A DNA stretch of 64,000 nt from Paenibacillus hemerocallicola. GTDB taxonomy: Bacteria > Bacillota > Bacilli > Paenibacillales > NBRC-103111. The notes under the pieces are model-generated. The model did not search any database and was not told the DNA's origin. It saw nothing but the letters and a program-made list of their open reading frames with translations. The position numbers and the translations under genes are program-made. This document shows positions 16,935-25,565 of this stretch, piece by piece. Position 1 is the first letter of the stretch. The number at the start of each line of letters is the position of its first letter. The stretch spans positions 84,805 through 148,804 of the forward strand of contig NZ_VDCQ01000015.1 in the NCBI RefSeq assembly GCF_006265175.1. The letters run 5' to 3'.

Positions 16935-18512
16935 TTATGCATGCAAGCCTCCCTCTAATCGAGAGCAAGAACGATAAGGACCGATCGGAATCTGGATCAG
17001 ACTAGTTTTCCTTTGAGGCGCGATTTTGTAGATCTCATCGCAGTTATCGGCATTAAATCCGAGCAGCGGGCGTCCTCCCCATCCTACGGCGGACGCCGCC
17101 AATAGCAGCCGCTGCACGAGTATACCCGCCTCCATCTGCTGGATGCGGTATCCCCTGTACCCTAATTCGGGCTTGAAGAAATCTTTATTACCCGTCACAT
17201 GCAGACAAAGCGGTACTTGGAATAGATTGACGTTGTCCAGATACATTCCCTGCTGAAGCCTCGCTCTGTGATCTCCGGAGTATATCCGCCTTAACGCATG
17301 CGTGACTGCGTCATAGCGGTATGATCCGTCCGGTACGCCCTCAACCTTAGACGTACAAACATACAGCAGGACGCGCGAAATAAAATTTTCATGGGGTCCG
17401 TCCAAATCATTGCGATACTTGCAGGAAGCCGTGGCATCGTGCAGCAGTGCCCCTACTTGCGCTGACGTTATTGGGTTCAAAACGAACTCCGACTCGGGTG
17501 AATATCGTTTTCGGCAAATAGCGGCCAAATCGTACATCAGACTGTCTGCCCGGGGCAAGTATGTCGCCCGAACCCCGCTGTCGGCGTCCGGCACCGTTCC
17601 GATCTGCCGGAAAGCCTCCGGGAATTCTATCATGGACGCTTCGTTCATTTGGATCAGCATCGGGTAAGGCTTGATTTTCCGAGATCGCACGTAATGATTA
17701 TGCCGGACGGCTTCCAACTCCCGGCACAGCTCAGCTGCACGGACATCCCCTATTCCGCCGCTCCTATCGGAAAACCAGGTTGTCGCGGCTTCCATGGAAA
17801 GCGGAATTACCGCATACACGCTCTCCTCCCGATCGGATAGCCCGAGCAGATGGTTAACCGCCCGATCAAGAAATTGAAAATACACCCTTGCCGCAAACCC
17901 GAACCGTTCCGCCACTTCAAGCGATTGTCCGATCAGCACGCCGGCATCCAGCCCTTGCAGCCGATAGGAGAAGTCATTGTATTTATAATAATTTCTCCAA
18001 AATACGGTCGATACGAAAATAGTGCCGAAGCAAGCCGACACCTTGCAGCGGTTTCCAAGAGCGCGGGCGAGAAAGGAGTCAAAGTCGCCTTGACGAAGCA
18101 GTATCAGACGGTGATGCGCCGCATCATAATGATAAATTCCGTCAGGAGCATCCTTTGTCTTCAAATACACATAGATTTCGTTCGGATACAGCCCCCCGCC
18201 CGAAGGTACGAAACGCCGATGCATTTGCAATGGACTCGCTGTTTGGTGCATGGGATCGGCAGCGCATGAATGGCTCATTTGCGTCAACCCGTAAATGTAC
18301 CACAGCATATGACCGATACCGGTTAAATCGGGTTTGCCGGACATATTCCGGCTTCCCAGCGCAAGAGGCACTTCAGGGGATAACGAAACCGTCGGCAAGC
18401 CGCGATACAGCTTATATTTAAGCGGTGCATCCGCCCAATCGACCTCCCAGTCGGGCGGTCTGGACTGGGAGGGCTTCGCATGGAGATTATGCAGAAACGA
18501 TTCCAGACTCAT
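16935..18512 (-). CDS. hcaB: SagB-type azoline dehydrogenase (double nitroreductase fold)
   Basis: A 525-aa protein with two tandem SagB/ThcOx nitroreductase-like halves. The first shows RRFVPSGGGLYPNEIYVYL and GLDAGVLIGQSLEVAERFG; the second shows LLHDATASC and MEAGILVQRLLLAASAVGWGG. SagB enzymes use FMN to oxidise thiazolines and oxazolines to azoles. GGAGGG lies before the ATG, 21 bases after the YcaO gene's stop, so it is in the same operon. The second half is probably the less catalytic copy, but I did not verify FMN ligands. Confidence 0.88.
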   Translation of the reverse strand: MSLESFLHNLHAKPSQSRPPDWEVDWADAPLKYKLYRGLPTVSLSPEVPLALGSRNMSGKPDLTGIGHMLWYIYGLTQMSHSCAADPMHQTASPLQMHRRFVPSGGGLYPNEIYVYLKTKDAPDGIYHYDAAHHRLILLRQGDFDSFLARALGNRCKVSACFGTIFVSTVFWRNYYKYNDFSYRLQGLDAGVLIGQSLEVAERFGFAARVYFQFLDRAVNHLLGLSDREESVYAVIPLSMEAATTWFSDRSGGIGDVRAAELCRELEAVRHNHYVRSRKIKPYPMLIQMNEASMIEFPEAFRQIGTVPDADSGVRATYLPRADSLMYDLAAICRKRYSPESEFVLNPITSAQVGALLHDATASCKYRNDLDGPHENFISRVLLYVCTSKVEGVPDGSYRYDAVTHALRRIYSGDHRARLQQGMYLDNVNLFQVPLCLHVTGNKDFFKPELGYRGYRIQQMEAGILVQRLLLAASAVGWGGRPLLGFNADNCDEIYKIAPQRKTSLIQIPIGPYRSCSRLEGGLHA

Positions 18513-18533
18513 CCTTTTCCCTCCTTGGGCAAG

Positions 18534-20477
18534 TTATGGGAACGGATGCGGATGCGGATTGAGCTGCTCCCTTAGCAGCGGCTGCTTCAAATAGCCGAGC
18601 TCCGCAGGAACCCTCAGCACCCTCTCCAGTCCTTCCACTCGGATGAGATGATGACCGAACGTCATAGGCAGCATCCCCGGAATCAGCACCTTCACGCAAT
18701 GCAGCGCGTTTCGTTTCAATTCCGGAGTTGTCTGGTCCACTACGATCACATCGAGGTTGAGCTTGCGAAACGATCGAAGAATGTCCTTCAGGTCGTCGGT
18801 CAGGTCGGAATGCTTGGGCCGCCGCTTGAATTCTTCTTCGAACGTACGCAGAGGCCGGTTTTCCTCGAGCAAAAATCGGAGCCGTTCCTGAGCCTGCGGC
18901 AAGCTGTACAACAAGGAATGGTCCTCCATATCCCGCACCAGCATCGGGTCGTGAAACATACGTTCATACTCCGCACGGTTCGCTTCGAATTTGTCGTCAA
19001 GCGTCAGTGTCATCCCCGACAATTCATGAACCGCGCTCTTCGCAGCCCGTACCGGATCCGGATGCGCTCCCGCTACGCAGACGAGATTTACCCCCTTCGG
19101 TTTCGTGTTCTTCGCCAATGCCCAAACGCTGGGTATCCCGTTCTCCATAGTAGCGTTATATAAGAACAGATCGAATCCCGCCACGGCCTGTAAACGGCCG
19201 ATCATCAGCTCCAATTCCCGGTCTCCCGCGGAGAAAGGGTCGAGACGCGGAAGCGGCAGCTGCGCATACCAGGTCAACAGGAAGGAGTCCCGCTCCACGA
19301 CTTCCATAATGCCGTAAAAAATGGCCTCCTCCAAGCTGCCGCCCAATGCGCAGCCGTTGGACGTTTCATAGACGAATCCTTGTCCGCAGCTCGAACTGTA
19401 ATAAGCGAGCTGCTGAGGCACCATAATCGGACTTTCCTGCAAAAACGAATAGCCCCATACCCAATCGATCGGCTGGTCGGGATCGAACGGAGTGAACGGA
19501 AAACCGGGCCGCTCATATTGTTCCTTCGCGTACAGCCCTGCCGCGACCGGATTGAGCGCATGATCCGCCAAGTTGCGGTAGCTGTCCCGGATCACCGTCC
19601 GCTTGCTGCGGGGCGCGATTCCGCAGTACCGTTCCAACCCTTCCATTATGGCGGTAAGCTCGCTGTCCGCATAGGAGTGCGTTCGGCCCGCCGTCGCCTC
19701 GTCGCTTCCGAACAAAGGAAGATTTACGCTCACATCGGCAAAAGGCGACATGAGATCCATCATTTTTCCATTCAAGAAACCGATCCGGTAATCCAAATAC
19801 TGCTCTGTCAAAGCCTTCTTCAAGTCTTCCAGCGAACGGCTGCGGTAGCTGTTCCCGCCGATCTTCGGACTTGGCCCCAAGACAATCCGGGCAGCCTCTC
19901 GCGAATCGGCCGGCAGCCTTCCGCAAACCGGACACTGCGGGGCCGGCAGAAAGTAGTGGCTTGTGCCTCTCAGTGTCTTCATGTCGAAATAATACACCCG
20001 TTCTTCGTAACGAGATCGAATGCCTTGCAACACCTTTTGCGACTCCGCAACGATCAGGTGCGTCATTTGCAACAGCCCTGTGCGCGACGCCCAAGCGTCA
20101 CTTGGGATTCCCCCGGCCTCTGCCAGCTGCTGCCGCAGTCTCCACATCTCCTTGCGATCGCGACCCGCCATATGGCTGCGAATGTCCGCACATTGGGAGC
20201 ATCCCGCCGCTCCCGGACGAACCAGCGGCCCGACAATCCCTTCGCCGAATGCAAGAAAGCCCCGCAACCATGGAATGCCCGCTTTCTGTAAAACGTCTTC
20301 CGCCTCGCGGTGAACGGAGGGGTGCCAGGCATCGTGCAGAACCAATGCCAGGTCCGTTGTTTTCAGTTTTTCTGCCCCGAGATCGGGCACGCGTACGAGC
20401 TCGCATACGTCGAAAAGCTCCTTGCACACCAGATCCGCCAAGATCCCTTCTCCGACAACGGCCACGACACCAAGCAT
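18534..20477 (-). CDS. hcaD: Fused leader-binding/YcaO cyclodehydratase, first copy
   Basis: A 647-aa protein. An E1-like N domain with Cys pairs CSQC and CPVC is followed by a YcaO domain with IMEGLERYCG and GIMEVVERD, ending in LNPHPHPFP with the PxPxP tail. It is expected to make azolines from Cys residues of the precursor at 22578, after that peptide is delivered by the leader-binding protein next door. The start ATG 20477 overlaps the stop of that gene (TGATG), so the two are translationally coupled; a longer open frame reaching 20564 is out of keeping with the ribosome binding site. Long identical stretches are shared with the copy at 14662. Confidence 0.92.
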   Translation of the reverse strand: MLGVVAVVGEGILADLVCKELFDVCELVRVPDLGAEKLKTTDLALVLHDAWHPSVHREAEDVLQKAGIPWLRGFLAFGEGIVGPLVRPGAAGCSQCADIRSHMAGRDRKEMWRLRQQLAEAGGIPSDAWASRTGLLQMTHLIVAESQKVLQGIRSRYEERVYYFDMKTLRGTSHYFLPAPQCPVCGRLPADSREAARIVLGPSPKIGGNSYRSRSLEDLKKALTEQYLDYRIGFLNGKMMDLMSPFADVSVNLPLFGSDEATAGRTHSYADSELTAIMEGLERYCGIAPRSKRTVIRDSYRNLADHALNPVAAGLYAKEQYERPGFPFTPFDPDQPIDWVWGYSFLQESPIMVPQQLAYYSSSCGQGFVYETSNGCALGGSLEEAIFYGIMEVVERDSFLLTWYAQLPLPRLDPFSAGDRELELMIGRLQAVAGFDLFLYNATMENGIPSVWALAKNTKPKGVNLVCVAGAHPDPVRAAKSAVHELSGMTLTLDDKFEANRAEYERMFHDPMLVRDMEDHSLLYSLPQAQERLRFLLEENRPLRTFEEEFKRRPKHSDLTDDLKDILRSFRKLNLDVIVVDQTTPELKRNALHCVKVLIPGMLPMTFGHHLIRVEGLERVLRVPAELGYLKQPLLREQLNPHPHPFP

Positions 20478-22408
20478 CAAGCTTCCCCCTCTCTCAGCAC
20501 TACGCCGATTACCGCGCCCGGTATTTCTTTCAAAAACGGCTCTATCGCCATATCCGCAATCCAAAGATGCCGGTTGTTTCTTTTCAGTACATGTAAAGCA
20601 TCGCGCAAAGCTGCAGGTCGAACTATCCCTTCACTGGGCGGAAGTACAATGCGAAGAGGCGCCCCTTTTCCTTGCAGGACCGACGAAACCTCCACCGTTT
20701 GGGTCGCGCGGCAGTCCGATTGATTCTGCACTCTAAGCAATGCCGCTTGCAGCGCTTTCCTGAGTGCTGTTGTATGATTCAGTCCGACACAGCCGTACCA
20801 GCGATCGCGAGAACCGACCCACGCAACGGGGAACCCCGATACTTCCTCTCCCATGCCGATAATCGGCGCTCCCTGCATCCGGGTCAACGCCTGCAAATAA
20901 AACCGGCATCGATCATCCTCCACCGGACCCAACTGCACCGGGGTCACGGTAGGTTTCACAGCTGCATACCGCACAGTCAATTCGCCGGCCAAATTTGCCT
21001 GGAGTCCGCGTACAACGGCTTCAGCGACCGTCTCCCCTACTCCGATGGCGATAGGACGCTTCAAGCCAAAGCCAACGAGCGCACCATCCAATCGCGACAC
21101 ATACGCTTCGATCCCGGTCAGTCCCGCTTCCCGTCGCGCCTCCTCGTGCGTGAAGCCGTTGCATACTATCTCCGGCAGCAAATCGGCAGGCCCTTCACTC
21201 TGCGGATCGGCCGCTTGAACTCGGCATTGAGAGAGCGGGAGCTGCCTCAAATCCCCTTCCTCCCAAATATGGAAGATTCCTGTCTGCTTTGACGTCAGCC
21301 GGTTAAAATAGGGGAACAGTCCGTTCGATACGCTCGCCTCGAGGCCGCCTTCAAGCCGCGCTTCCAAATCTTGAATCCACTCGACTGGAATACCCGCACT
21401 ATCCCTTGCCGGAGGATGCGGCATGAGCTTGTGCCAGCTTCCCTCCAACGTCTCCAAGTCCAGCAAGTATACGGAGTCCCTCAGCTCCGGTTCAATCACC
21501 CCCGTAACCGACTTAAATAGTTCGAACACGATAACATTCGAGAGCATCGCGCCCGCTGTGGACGAGAACACATGCAGCGTCGGGTCTTTAAATACCTCGG
21601 TCCGGTGCAGGCGGCGCCACGCCGATTCCCAGCTCGATCGGGATTCCGGTTGTACGAGCGGGCCTGCCATTCCTGTCTGGTGCAGGAGCATAGCAGGGAG
21701 GAGCGTCTTCCTCTCCTCTTTGCATACCGCTTCAAGCATACGCAGCTCCTCGATATTTCCATCATGAGATACATACAGAATGGACTGAAAGGGCCGAACA
21801 AGCTCCCGCCAATCAATCGATCCTTTGTCCGGCAAAGACGCTTCCCGCACCTCCACCTCGACATCCGACTTTCCGGCATGCTCTGCCAGCTCCGCCAGCC
21901 GCTTCCGGTTGGTTGGCATCGAGTCCGTAATCAGCATGCTGAGCTTGGGGAGTCCGGACTCCAGCAGAGCAGAAACCAACGAAACGAAAAAAGGGCCTGA
22001 ACCTACCGCTAATACGCCGGTCTTGCGATAGCTTTGAAACCGATAGGCCCCGGAATGACCGAAGCTGTCCAAAAAGGCTATCTGCGAGCCAAATTTATGT
22101 ATAATATCGTCCCGCAACTGATGCGGCATATCTTGGCTCACATCCCTTACGAAGCCCTTGTCGAGCAGCACCTCCGCGATTTCATACACCCGTTCCCGGT
22201 ATGGGGGCGACAATCCGTCCGTCAACTGCGCGAGTGTGTTTTCCCCGTTGAACATAGGGATCAATTTTTCAATCCACCGATCGATCATTTCGCCTTCCAA
22301 TCGAAACGTACCTACGTTATTCCGGAAATAAACGCCCTTGTCGGGAACCGGGAGAGAAAACGTATCCCCGTTTACTTTCAAACGCGCGGCCGGTGTCAAA
22401 TTATTCAT
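20477..22408 (-). CDS. hcaF: Ocin-ThiF-like leader-peptide-binding maturation protein
   Basis: A 643-aa protein of the family annotated as putative thiazole-containing bacteriocin maturation protein. Residues about 1-100 look like a PqqD-type recognition element that binds the precursor leader. The middle has a Rossmann-like stretch (GVLAVGSGPFFVSLVSALLE), and the C-terminal third resembles a degenerate YcaO-like region. In the Bacillus heterocycloanthracin system the equivalent HcaF is needed to bring the leader to the cyclodehydratase. It follows the precursor gene and a hairpin, and overlaps hcaD by four bases. Confidence 0.88.
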   Translation of the reverse strand: MNNLTPAARLKVNGDTFSLPVPDKGVYFRNNVGTFRLEGEMIDRWIEKLIPMFNGENTLAQLTDGLSPPYRERVYEIAEVLLDKGFVRDVSQDMPHQLRDDIIHKFGSQIAFLDSFGHSGAYRFQSYRKTGVLAVGSGPFFVSLVSALLESGLPKLSMLITDSMPTNRKRLAELAEHAGKSDVEVEVREASLPDKGSIDWRELVRPFQSILYVSHDGNIEELRMLEAVCKEERKTLLPAMLLHQTGMAGPLVQPESRSSWESAWRRLHRTEVFKDPTLHVFSSTAGAMLSNVIVFELFKSVTGVIEPELRDSVYLLDLETLEGSWHKLMPHPPARDSAGIPVEWIQDLEARLEGGLEASVSNGLFPYFNRLTSKQTGIFHIWEEGDLRQLPLSQCRVQAADPQSEGPADLLPEIVCNGFTHEEARREAGLTGIEAYVSRLDGALVGFGLKRPIAIGVGETVAEAVVRGLQANLAGELTVRYAAVKPTVTPVQLGPVEDDRCRFYLQALTRMQGAPIIGMGEEVSGFPVAWVGSRDRWYGCVGLNHTTALRKALQAALLRVQNQSDCRATQTVEVSSVLQGKGAPLRIVLPPSEGIVRPAALRDALHVLKRNNRHLWIADMAIEPFLKEIPGAVIGVVLREGEA

Positions 22409-22495
22409 TTCCTTCCTCCTCTGGTGAGCTATCCGGCGACCTGTGTTATCCGTTCATCGTTATCATATGTATACGTATTTGTCCCTAATGTCATA

Positions 22496-22530
22496 GAAAA
22501 ACCCCTGTAAGCACAATGTCTGTACAGGGG
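22496..22530 (-). terminator. Attenuating terminator after the precursor gene
   Basis: CCCCTGTA (22502-22509) pairs with TACAGGGG (22523-22530); on the minus strand a TTTTTC run follows. It sits 50 bases beyond the precursor stop and ahead of hcaF. It would let precursor mRNA outnumber enzyme mRNA, a common arrangement in bacteriocin operons. Confidence 0.8.
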
Positions 22531-22577
22531 CGAACACTTCTTTTCCAGCAGCGGCGATAAAGTTTGAAATGGCGGAG

Positions 22578-22874
22578 TCAACGACCGCAGTGGTGATGAC
22601 AAAATCCCCCGCACTGATGATGGCAAAACCCTCCGCATTGATGCTGGCAAAATCCTCCGCAGAACCCGGCACAGAACCCGCCACAAAATCCTGCGCAAAA
22701 CCCGGCGCAAAATCCGCCGAAACCGACACAGAGCCGAGACGGATCTGTCACATTTTGACCCACCGGATATTGGGCCGCCGCCTGATACTGGCTTTGTTGA
22801 TTCCAAGGCGTCATCTGGCCGGCCTGAAATTGGGAAACGCTCAACTGCTCGAGTTCATTTTTGAATTCACTCAT
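22578..22874 (-). CDS. hcaA: Heterocycloanthracin/sonorensin-family bacteriocin precursor
   Basis: A 98-aa precursor. Residues 1-48 are a Gln/Ser-rich leader (MSEFKNELEQLSVSQFQAGQ at the front), and the rest is a core of Gly-Phe-Cys units (GFC preceded by G or A) ending in QHQC, HHQC and HHHC. There are 12 Cys, all in the C-terminal half, each a likely thiazole site. The make-up matches the B_an_ocin/sonorensin family of azole-modified antimicrobials. GGAGG precedes the ATG. The adjoining genes supply leader binding, cyclodehydration and oxidation; no dedicated protease, immunity gene or exporter is seen nearby. Confidence 0.93.
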   Translation of the reverse strand: MSEFKNELEQLSVSQFQAGQMTPWNQQSQYQAAAQYPVGQNVTDPSRLCVGFGGFCAGFCAGFCGGFCAGFCGGFCQHQCGGFCHHQCGGFCHHHCGR

Positions 22875-23185
22875 TGTTATAACCTCCGTTTTTTTTGTGT
22901 GATTTCGGTTACTGGCGTAAAGAAAGTTTTAACGGTATCGGATGATGATCTCAATTTATGGAGCAGGATCCGCTTTTGTTACTGATGCAAACGCCCATTT
23001 TTTGGGCCTTTGTACCAAAGCACGCTATACGGGCTGCGAGGCTGACCGATAAAAACAGGGTTATCCGCCAAGCAGTCGAATGAACCGACCGCTTGGAGGA
23101 TAACCCTTATGATTTTGAAAGTATGCGCAATAAACGAGTCGGGGCTATTGTATTTGCCCAACATTAATCCGATCCTCGACCCCAA
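22875..23185. other. Intergenic region with promoter of the precursor and a terminator
   Basis: It must contain the promoter for the azole-peptide operon, but I could not pick convincing -35 and -10 boxes. The only clear structure is the terminator at 23051-23106. Two short frames here are treated as chance. Confidence 0.5.
23051..23106 (-). terminator. Long-stem terminator of the glycosyltransferase operon
   Basis: GGGTTATCC-G-CCAAGC-A-GTCG pairs with CGAC-C-GCTTGG-A-GGATAACCC (23058-23106), about 19 pairs with three single mismatches. On the minus strand it is followed by TGTTTTTATC. It lies 80 bases past the last glycosyltransferase stop. Confidence 0.8.
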
Positions 23186-23914
23186 CTATCCTTTATTGGC
23201 AACCGGTCGATTCGCCCACTTGCGGTAGCGAGTTGTCCTTGCTACAAACAAGCTTCCCTTCATCACGATGTTGTCACTCAAGGTCCACGTGTGGCTCTTT
23301 TTATTTGCCCTCCGAATACCGACAAAATTATAAGGAGAGGTGGCGTACAGCCTATATCCCTTAGACCGGCTTCTTTGCAAAAAGTTGGTATCCTCACCGA
23401 GCGTCCGATCGGCAAAACGAACGTGGTTGTGCAGCCGCCTCCTGAACAGAAGCGTGCCTCCCGCCACATCCTTCACGTATTTATTTCTCTGAGAGGGAGT
23501 TGTGATGGCAAGCAGGCGCTTCCCTTCGAAAAATTTTAAATGAGCTCCTTTCCCGACAATGTCGGCGCCTGTTCGGCGTAGAGCCCTTACTTGTTCCACA
23601 AGGTAATTGGGCGCGTAGTAATCGTCGTCGTCAAACTTGGCGATGATCGGAAATTTCGCTTTGCCGATTCCATAATTCAGGCAGCTACCCAGAGTAAACT
23701 TTTCAGGAACCTTATAGACCGATATATGGCGATAAGAAGAAACCTTCCGGCGATATTCCGACAAATCCATGCTATCCTTGTTCAAGACGACGATAAGTTC
23801 CCTGCGTTCAAATCGCTGCCTTCTGTAGTTGGCGATCAGCATGCCGAAGAACTGCGGGCGATTCGTGCAAGTGATGACCGACACTCCCTGGGGCCGGTTC
23901 GCTTTCAGACTCAC
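23186..23914 (-). CDS. GT-A-fold glycosyltransferase (family 2-like), copy A
   Basis: A 242-aa cytoplasmic enzyme with a nucleotide-sugar fold: GVSVITCTNRPQFF at the N-terminus, the metal-binding run KFDDDDYYAPNY near residue 95, and a GGTLLFRR plus GEDTNFL segment typical of the acceptor side of GT2 enzymes. It shares its layout with the neighbour at 23929; the two are tandem paralogues 14 bases apart. Such small GT2 proteins in Paenibacillus decorate spore or cell surface polymers; the donor and acceptor are unknown. Confidence 0.85.
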   Translation of the reverse strand: MSLKANRPQGVSVITCTNRPQFFGMLIANYRRQRFERRELIVVLNKDSMDLSEYRRKVSSYRHISVYKVPEKFTLGSCLNYGIGKAKFPIIAKFDDDDYYAPNYLVEQVRALRRTGADIVGKGAHLKFFEGKRLLAITTPSQRNKYVKDVAGGTLLFRRRLHNHVRFADRTLGEDTNFLQRSRSKGYRLYATSPYNFVGIRRANKKSHTWTLSDNIVMKGSLFVARTTRYRKWANRPVANKG

Positions 23915-23928
23915 TTAGCTCCCTCCCA

Positions 23929-24654
23929 TTATCGAACGACATATTTCCTGTAATTGTCGCCATGCGCGATGATTCTCGTTTGAGAATGGGCTAAAAACTG
24001 TTGATCGCTCTTCTTCCAAGTGTGGCTGTTCGGCCGCTTTCGCCGCAACGCGCAGAAATTATAACGATCTCCGGCATATAGCTTAAAGCCTCTTCTTCGA
24101 CAGGCTCTGCAGAACCGAACGTCCTCCCCCAGCGAGCGATTGGCGAACCTCGCTTGCCTCCATACCGTTTTTTTGTAGACCAAGGTGCCCCCGGCAAGAA
24201 TAGGAACGAATCGGTTCTGTGCATGGAAGCGTTGAATGAGCAGACGCTTGCCGCTTAAGTGAATGAAATAGGCCCTTTTCCCTACGACATCGGCCCCCGA
24301 TTTTCGGAATGCCCGCATCATATCGGGCAAATAACCGGGTGCGTAGTACTCGTCGTCATCCATCTTGGCGATATAGGCATGTTTAGCAAGGGCCGAGGCA
24401 AAGTTCAGGCACGCTCCCAATGTGCGCCGGGCGGGAAGCCGATATACACGGACATGCTTGAGCTGCGCCGCCATTTGCTTGTATCGGCCCAGATCAGCCC
24501 GATCGCTGTTCACGACAATGATCCACTCTTTATTCCCCCATCTCTGCCTGTTGTAATTCTCGAACATAGTCCGCAAGAAGCTTGGTTTGTTCGTGCAGGT
24601 CACTACGCTGATGCCCGGTATGCGGGCTTTCGCTCGATTCGGAGCCGTATGCAT
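23929..24654 (-). CDS. GT-A-fold glycosyltransferase (family 2-like), copy B
   Basis: A 241-aa paralogue of copy A. It has GISVVTCTNKPSFLRTMFEN, the DxD region KMDDDEYYAPGY, then GGTLVYKK and GEDVRFCRAC. The acidic cluster is DDDE here instead of DDDD. It lies 36 bases downstream of a PIG-L deacetylase gene, so the three probably form one operon acting on one glycan. Confidence 0.85.
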   Translation of the reverse strand: MHTAPNRAKARIPGISVVTCTNKPSFLRTMFENYNRQRWGNKEWIIVVNSDRADLGRYKQMAAQLKHVRVYRLPARRTLGACLNFASALAKHAYIAKMDDDEYYAPGYLPDMMRAFRKSGADVVGKRAYFIHLSGKRLLIQRFHAQNRFVPILAGGTLVYKKTVWRQARFANRSLGEDVRFCRACRRRGFKLYAGDRYNFCALRRKRPNSHTWKKSDQQFLAHSQTRIIAHGDNYRKYVVR

Positions 24655-24690
24655 GCAAGTCTCTCCTTATAACTGCAACATAGCGGGACG

Positions 24691-25401
24691 TTACCCGTGC
24701 AGCCGGATGATTTGAAACGCTTCGGCGTATTCCTCGAAAATTTGACTGCCGCGGAATTTGGCTTTATGCAGAAGGCTATCCGGATGAACCGGGTGCCGCA
24801 ATGACCCGATCTGGGTCTGATAGGCTTCCAACGTTTTCATTTTTAAGTTCATTGCTTCTTCCGTAAGGGGAATATATAGATTCGGCTGAAACGCAAGCTC
24901 TCCGTCGGTCTCATAGACCAGGATGGTGCCATTCCAAAAATAAGGTCGCGCCGCCGCCATGGCAGCTTGATGAAGAGCTTCGTGATCCTGATGCTTCGTA
25001 ATGGACGGAATGTACAGGACAGTCGGACGAAATTCCTCTATGTGGCGCTCGAGTCTGGAGACCAGCTCCACCCGCGGGATACGGTCCAGCCTGCTGTCGT
25101 AAAGCTGCTTGCCGGTTTGGTCCGGGTAAAGGATATGATAATCCGTAACCCCGAGCAGGCTCATCGCTTCCTTCAATTCAATAATTCGCGTCTTTCCGCT
25201 ATAGATGCCGTAGCCTTTTTCTTCCTTCCTGTAACGCTTGGAATCGCTTAGGGTGAAAGAAGCTATAACGATTCGAACCGGGCTGCCGTGGCGAATATAT
25301 TTCTGAATGACACCGGCGCAACCGAGTGTCTCATCATCCGCATGGGGGGCCAAAACCATTGCACGTTGCTCTGAGTAGAGGAGAGCACCCAATAGAATCA
25401 C
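24691..25401 (-). CDS. PIG-L family zinc deacetylase
   Basis: A 236-aa member of the PIG-L/LmbE family, which removes acetyl groups from N-acetylglucosaminyl compounds. The zinc motif PHADDE is at about residue 20, and the third ligand region KHQDHEALH near 150. The start is GTG 25401 or TTG 25392; AAGGTG is better spaced from the latter. Being in a run with two glycosyltransferases, it likely de-acetylates a sugar in the same pathway, as in bacillithiol-like or surface glycan synthesis. Confidence 0.86.
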   Translation of the reverse strand: MILLGALLYSEQRAMVLAPHADDETLGCAGVIQKYIRHGSPVRIVIASFTLSDSKRYRKEEKGYGIYSGKTRIIELKEAMSLLGVTDYHILYPDQTGKQLYDSRLDRIPRVELVSRLERHIEEFRPTVLYIPSITKHQDHEALHQAAMAAARPYFWNGTILVYETDGELAFQPNLYIPLTEEAMNLKMKTLEAYQTQIGSLRHPVHPDSLLHKAKFRGSQIFEEYAEAFQIIRLHG

Positions 25402-25565
25402 ACCTTCGTCATGATATATCGATTTGACTACCTTAACCTATGAAATGATCATAAGTACCTCCTGTGCTGCAACCTATTCCTTGCGAAATTGGTCGCCTGT
25501 CAGGCGCTTAAACGACTCGGAGCGAGTATAGTGGGAAGAAAATAGAGGTTGGTGATGAATTCATC

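Noticed and set aside
22590..22720. Short tandem DNA repeats that could look like a CRISPR array
   Set aside because: They code for the Gly-Phe-Cys units of the precursor, vary in length and have no spacers.
22429..22806. Other long frames over the GFC repeats on both strands
   Set aside because: The repeat DNA is open in several frames. Only 22578-22874 has a ribosome binding site and the known precursor composition.
22979..23228. Two short frames (minus 22979-23185, plus 23109-23228) around the terminator
   Set aside because: Both cross or use the terminator stem; the GGAGG before the plus-strand ATG is part of that stem.
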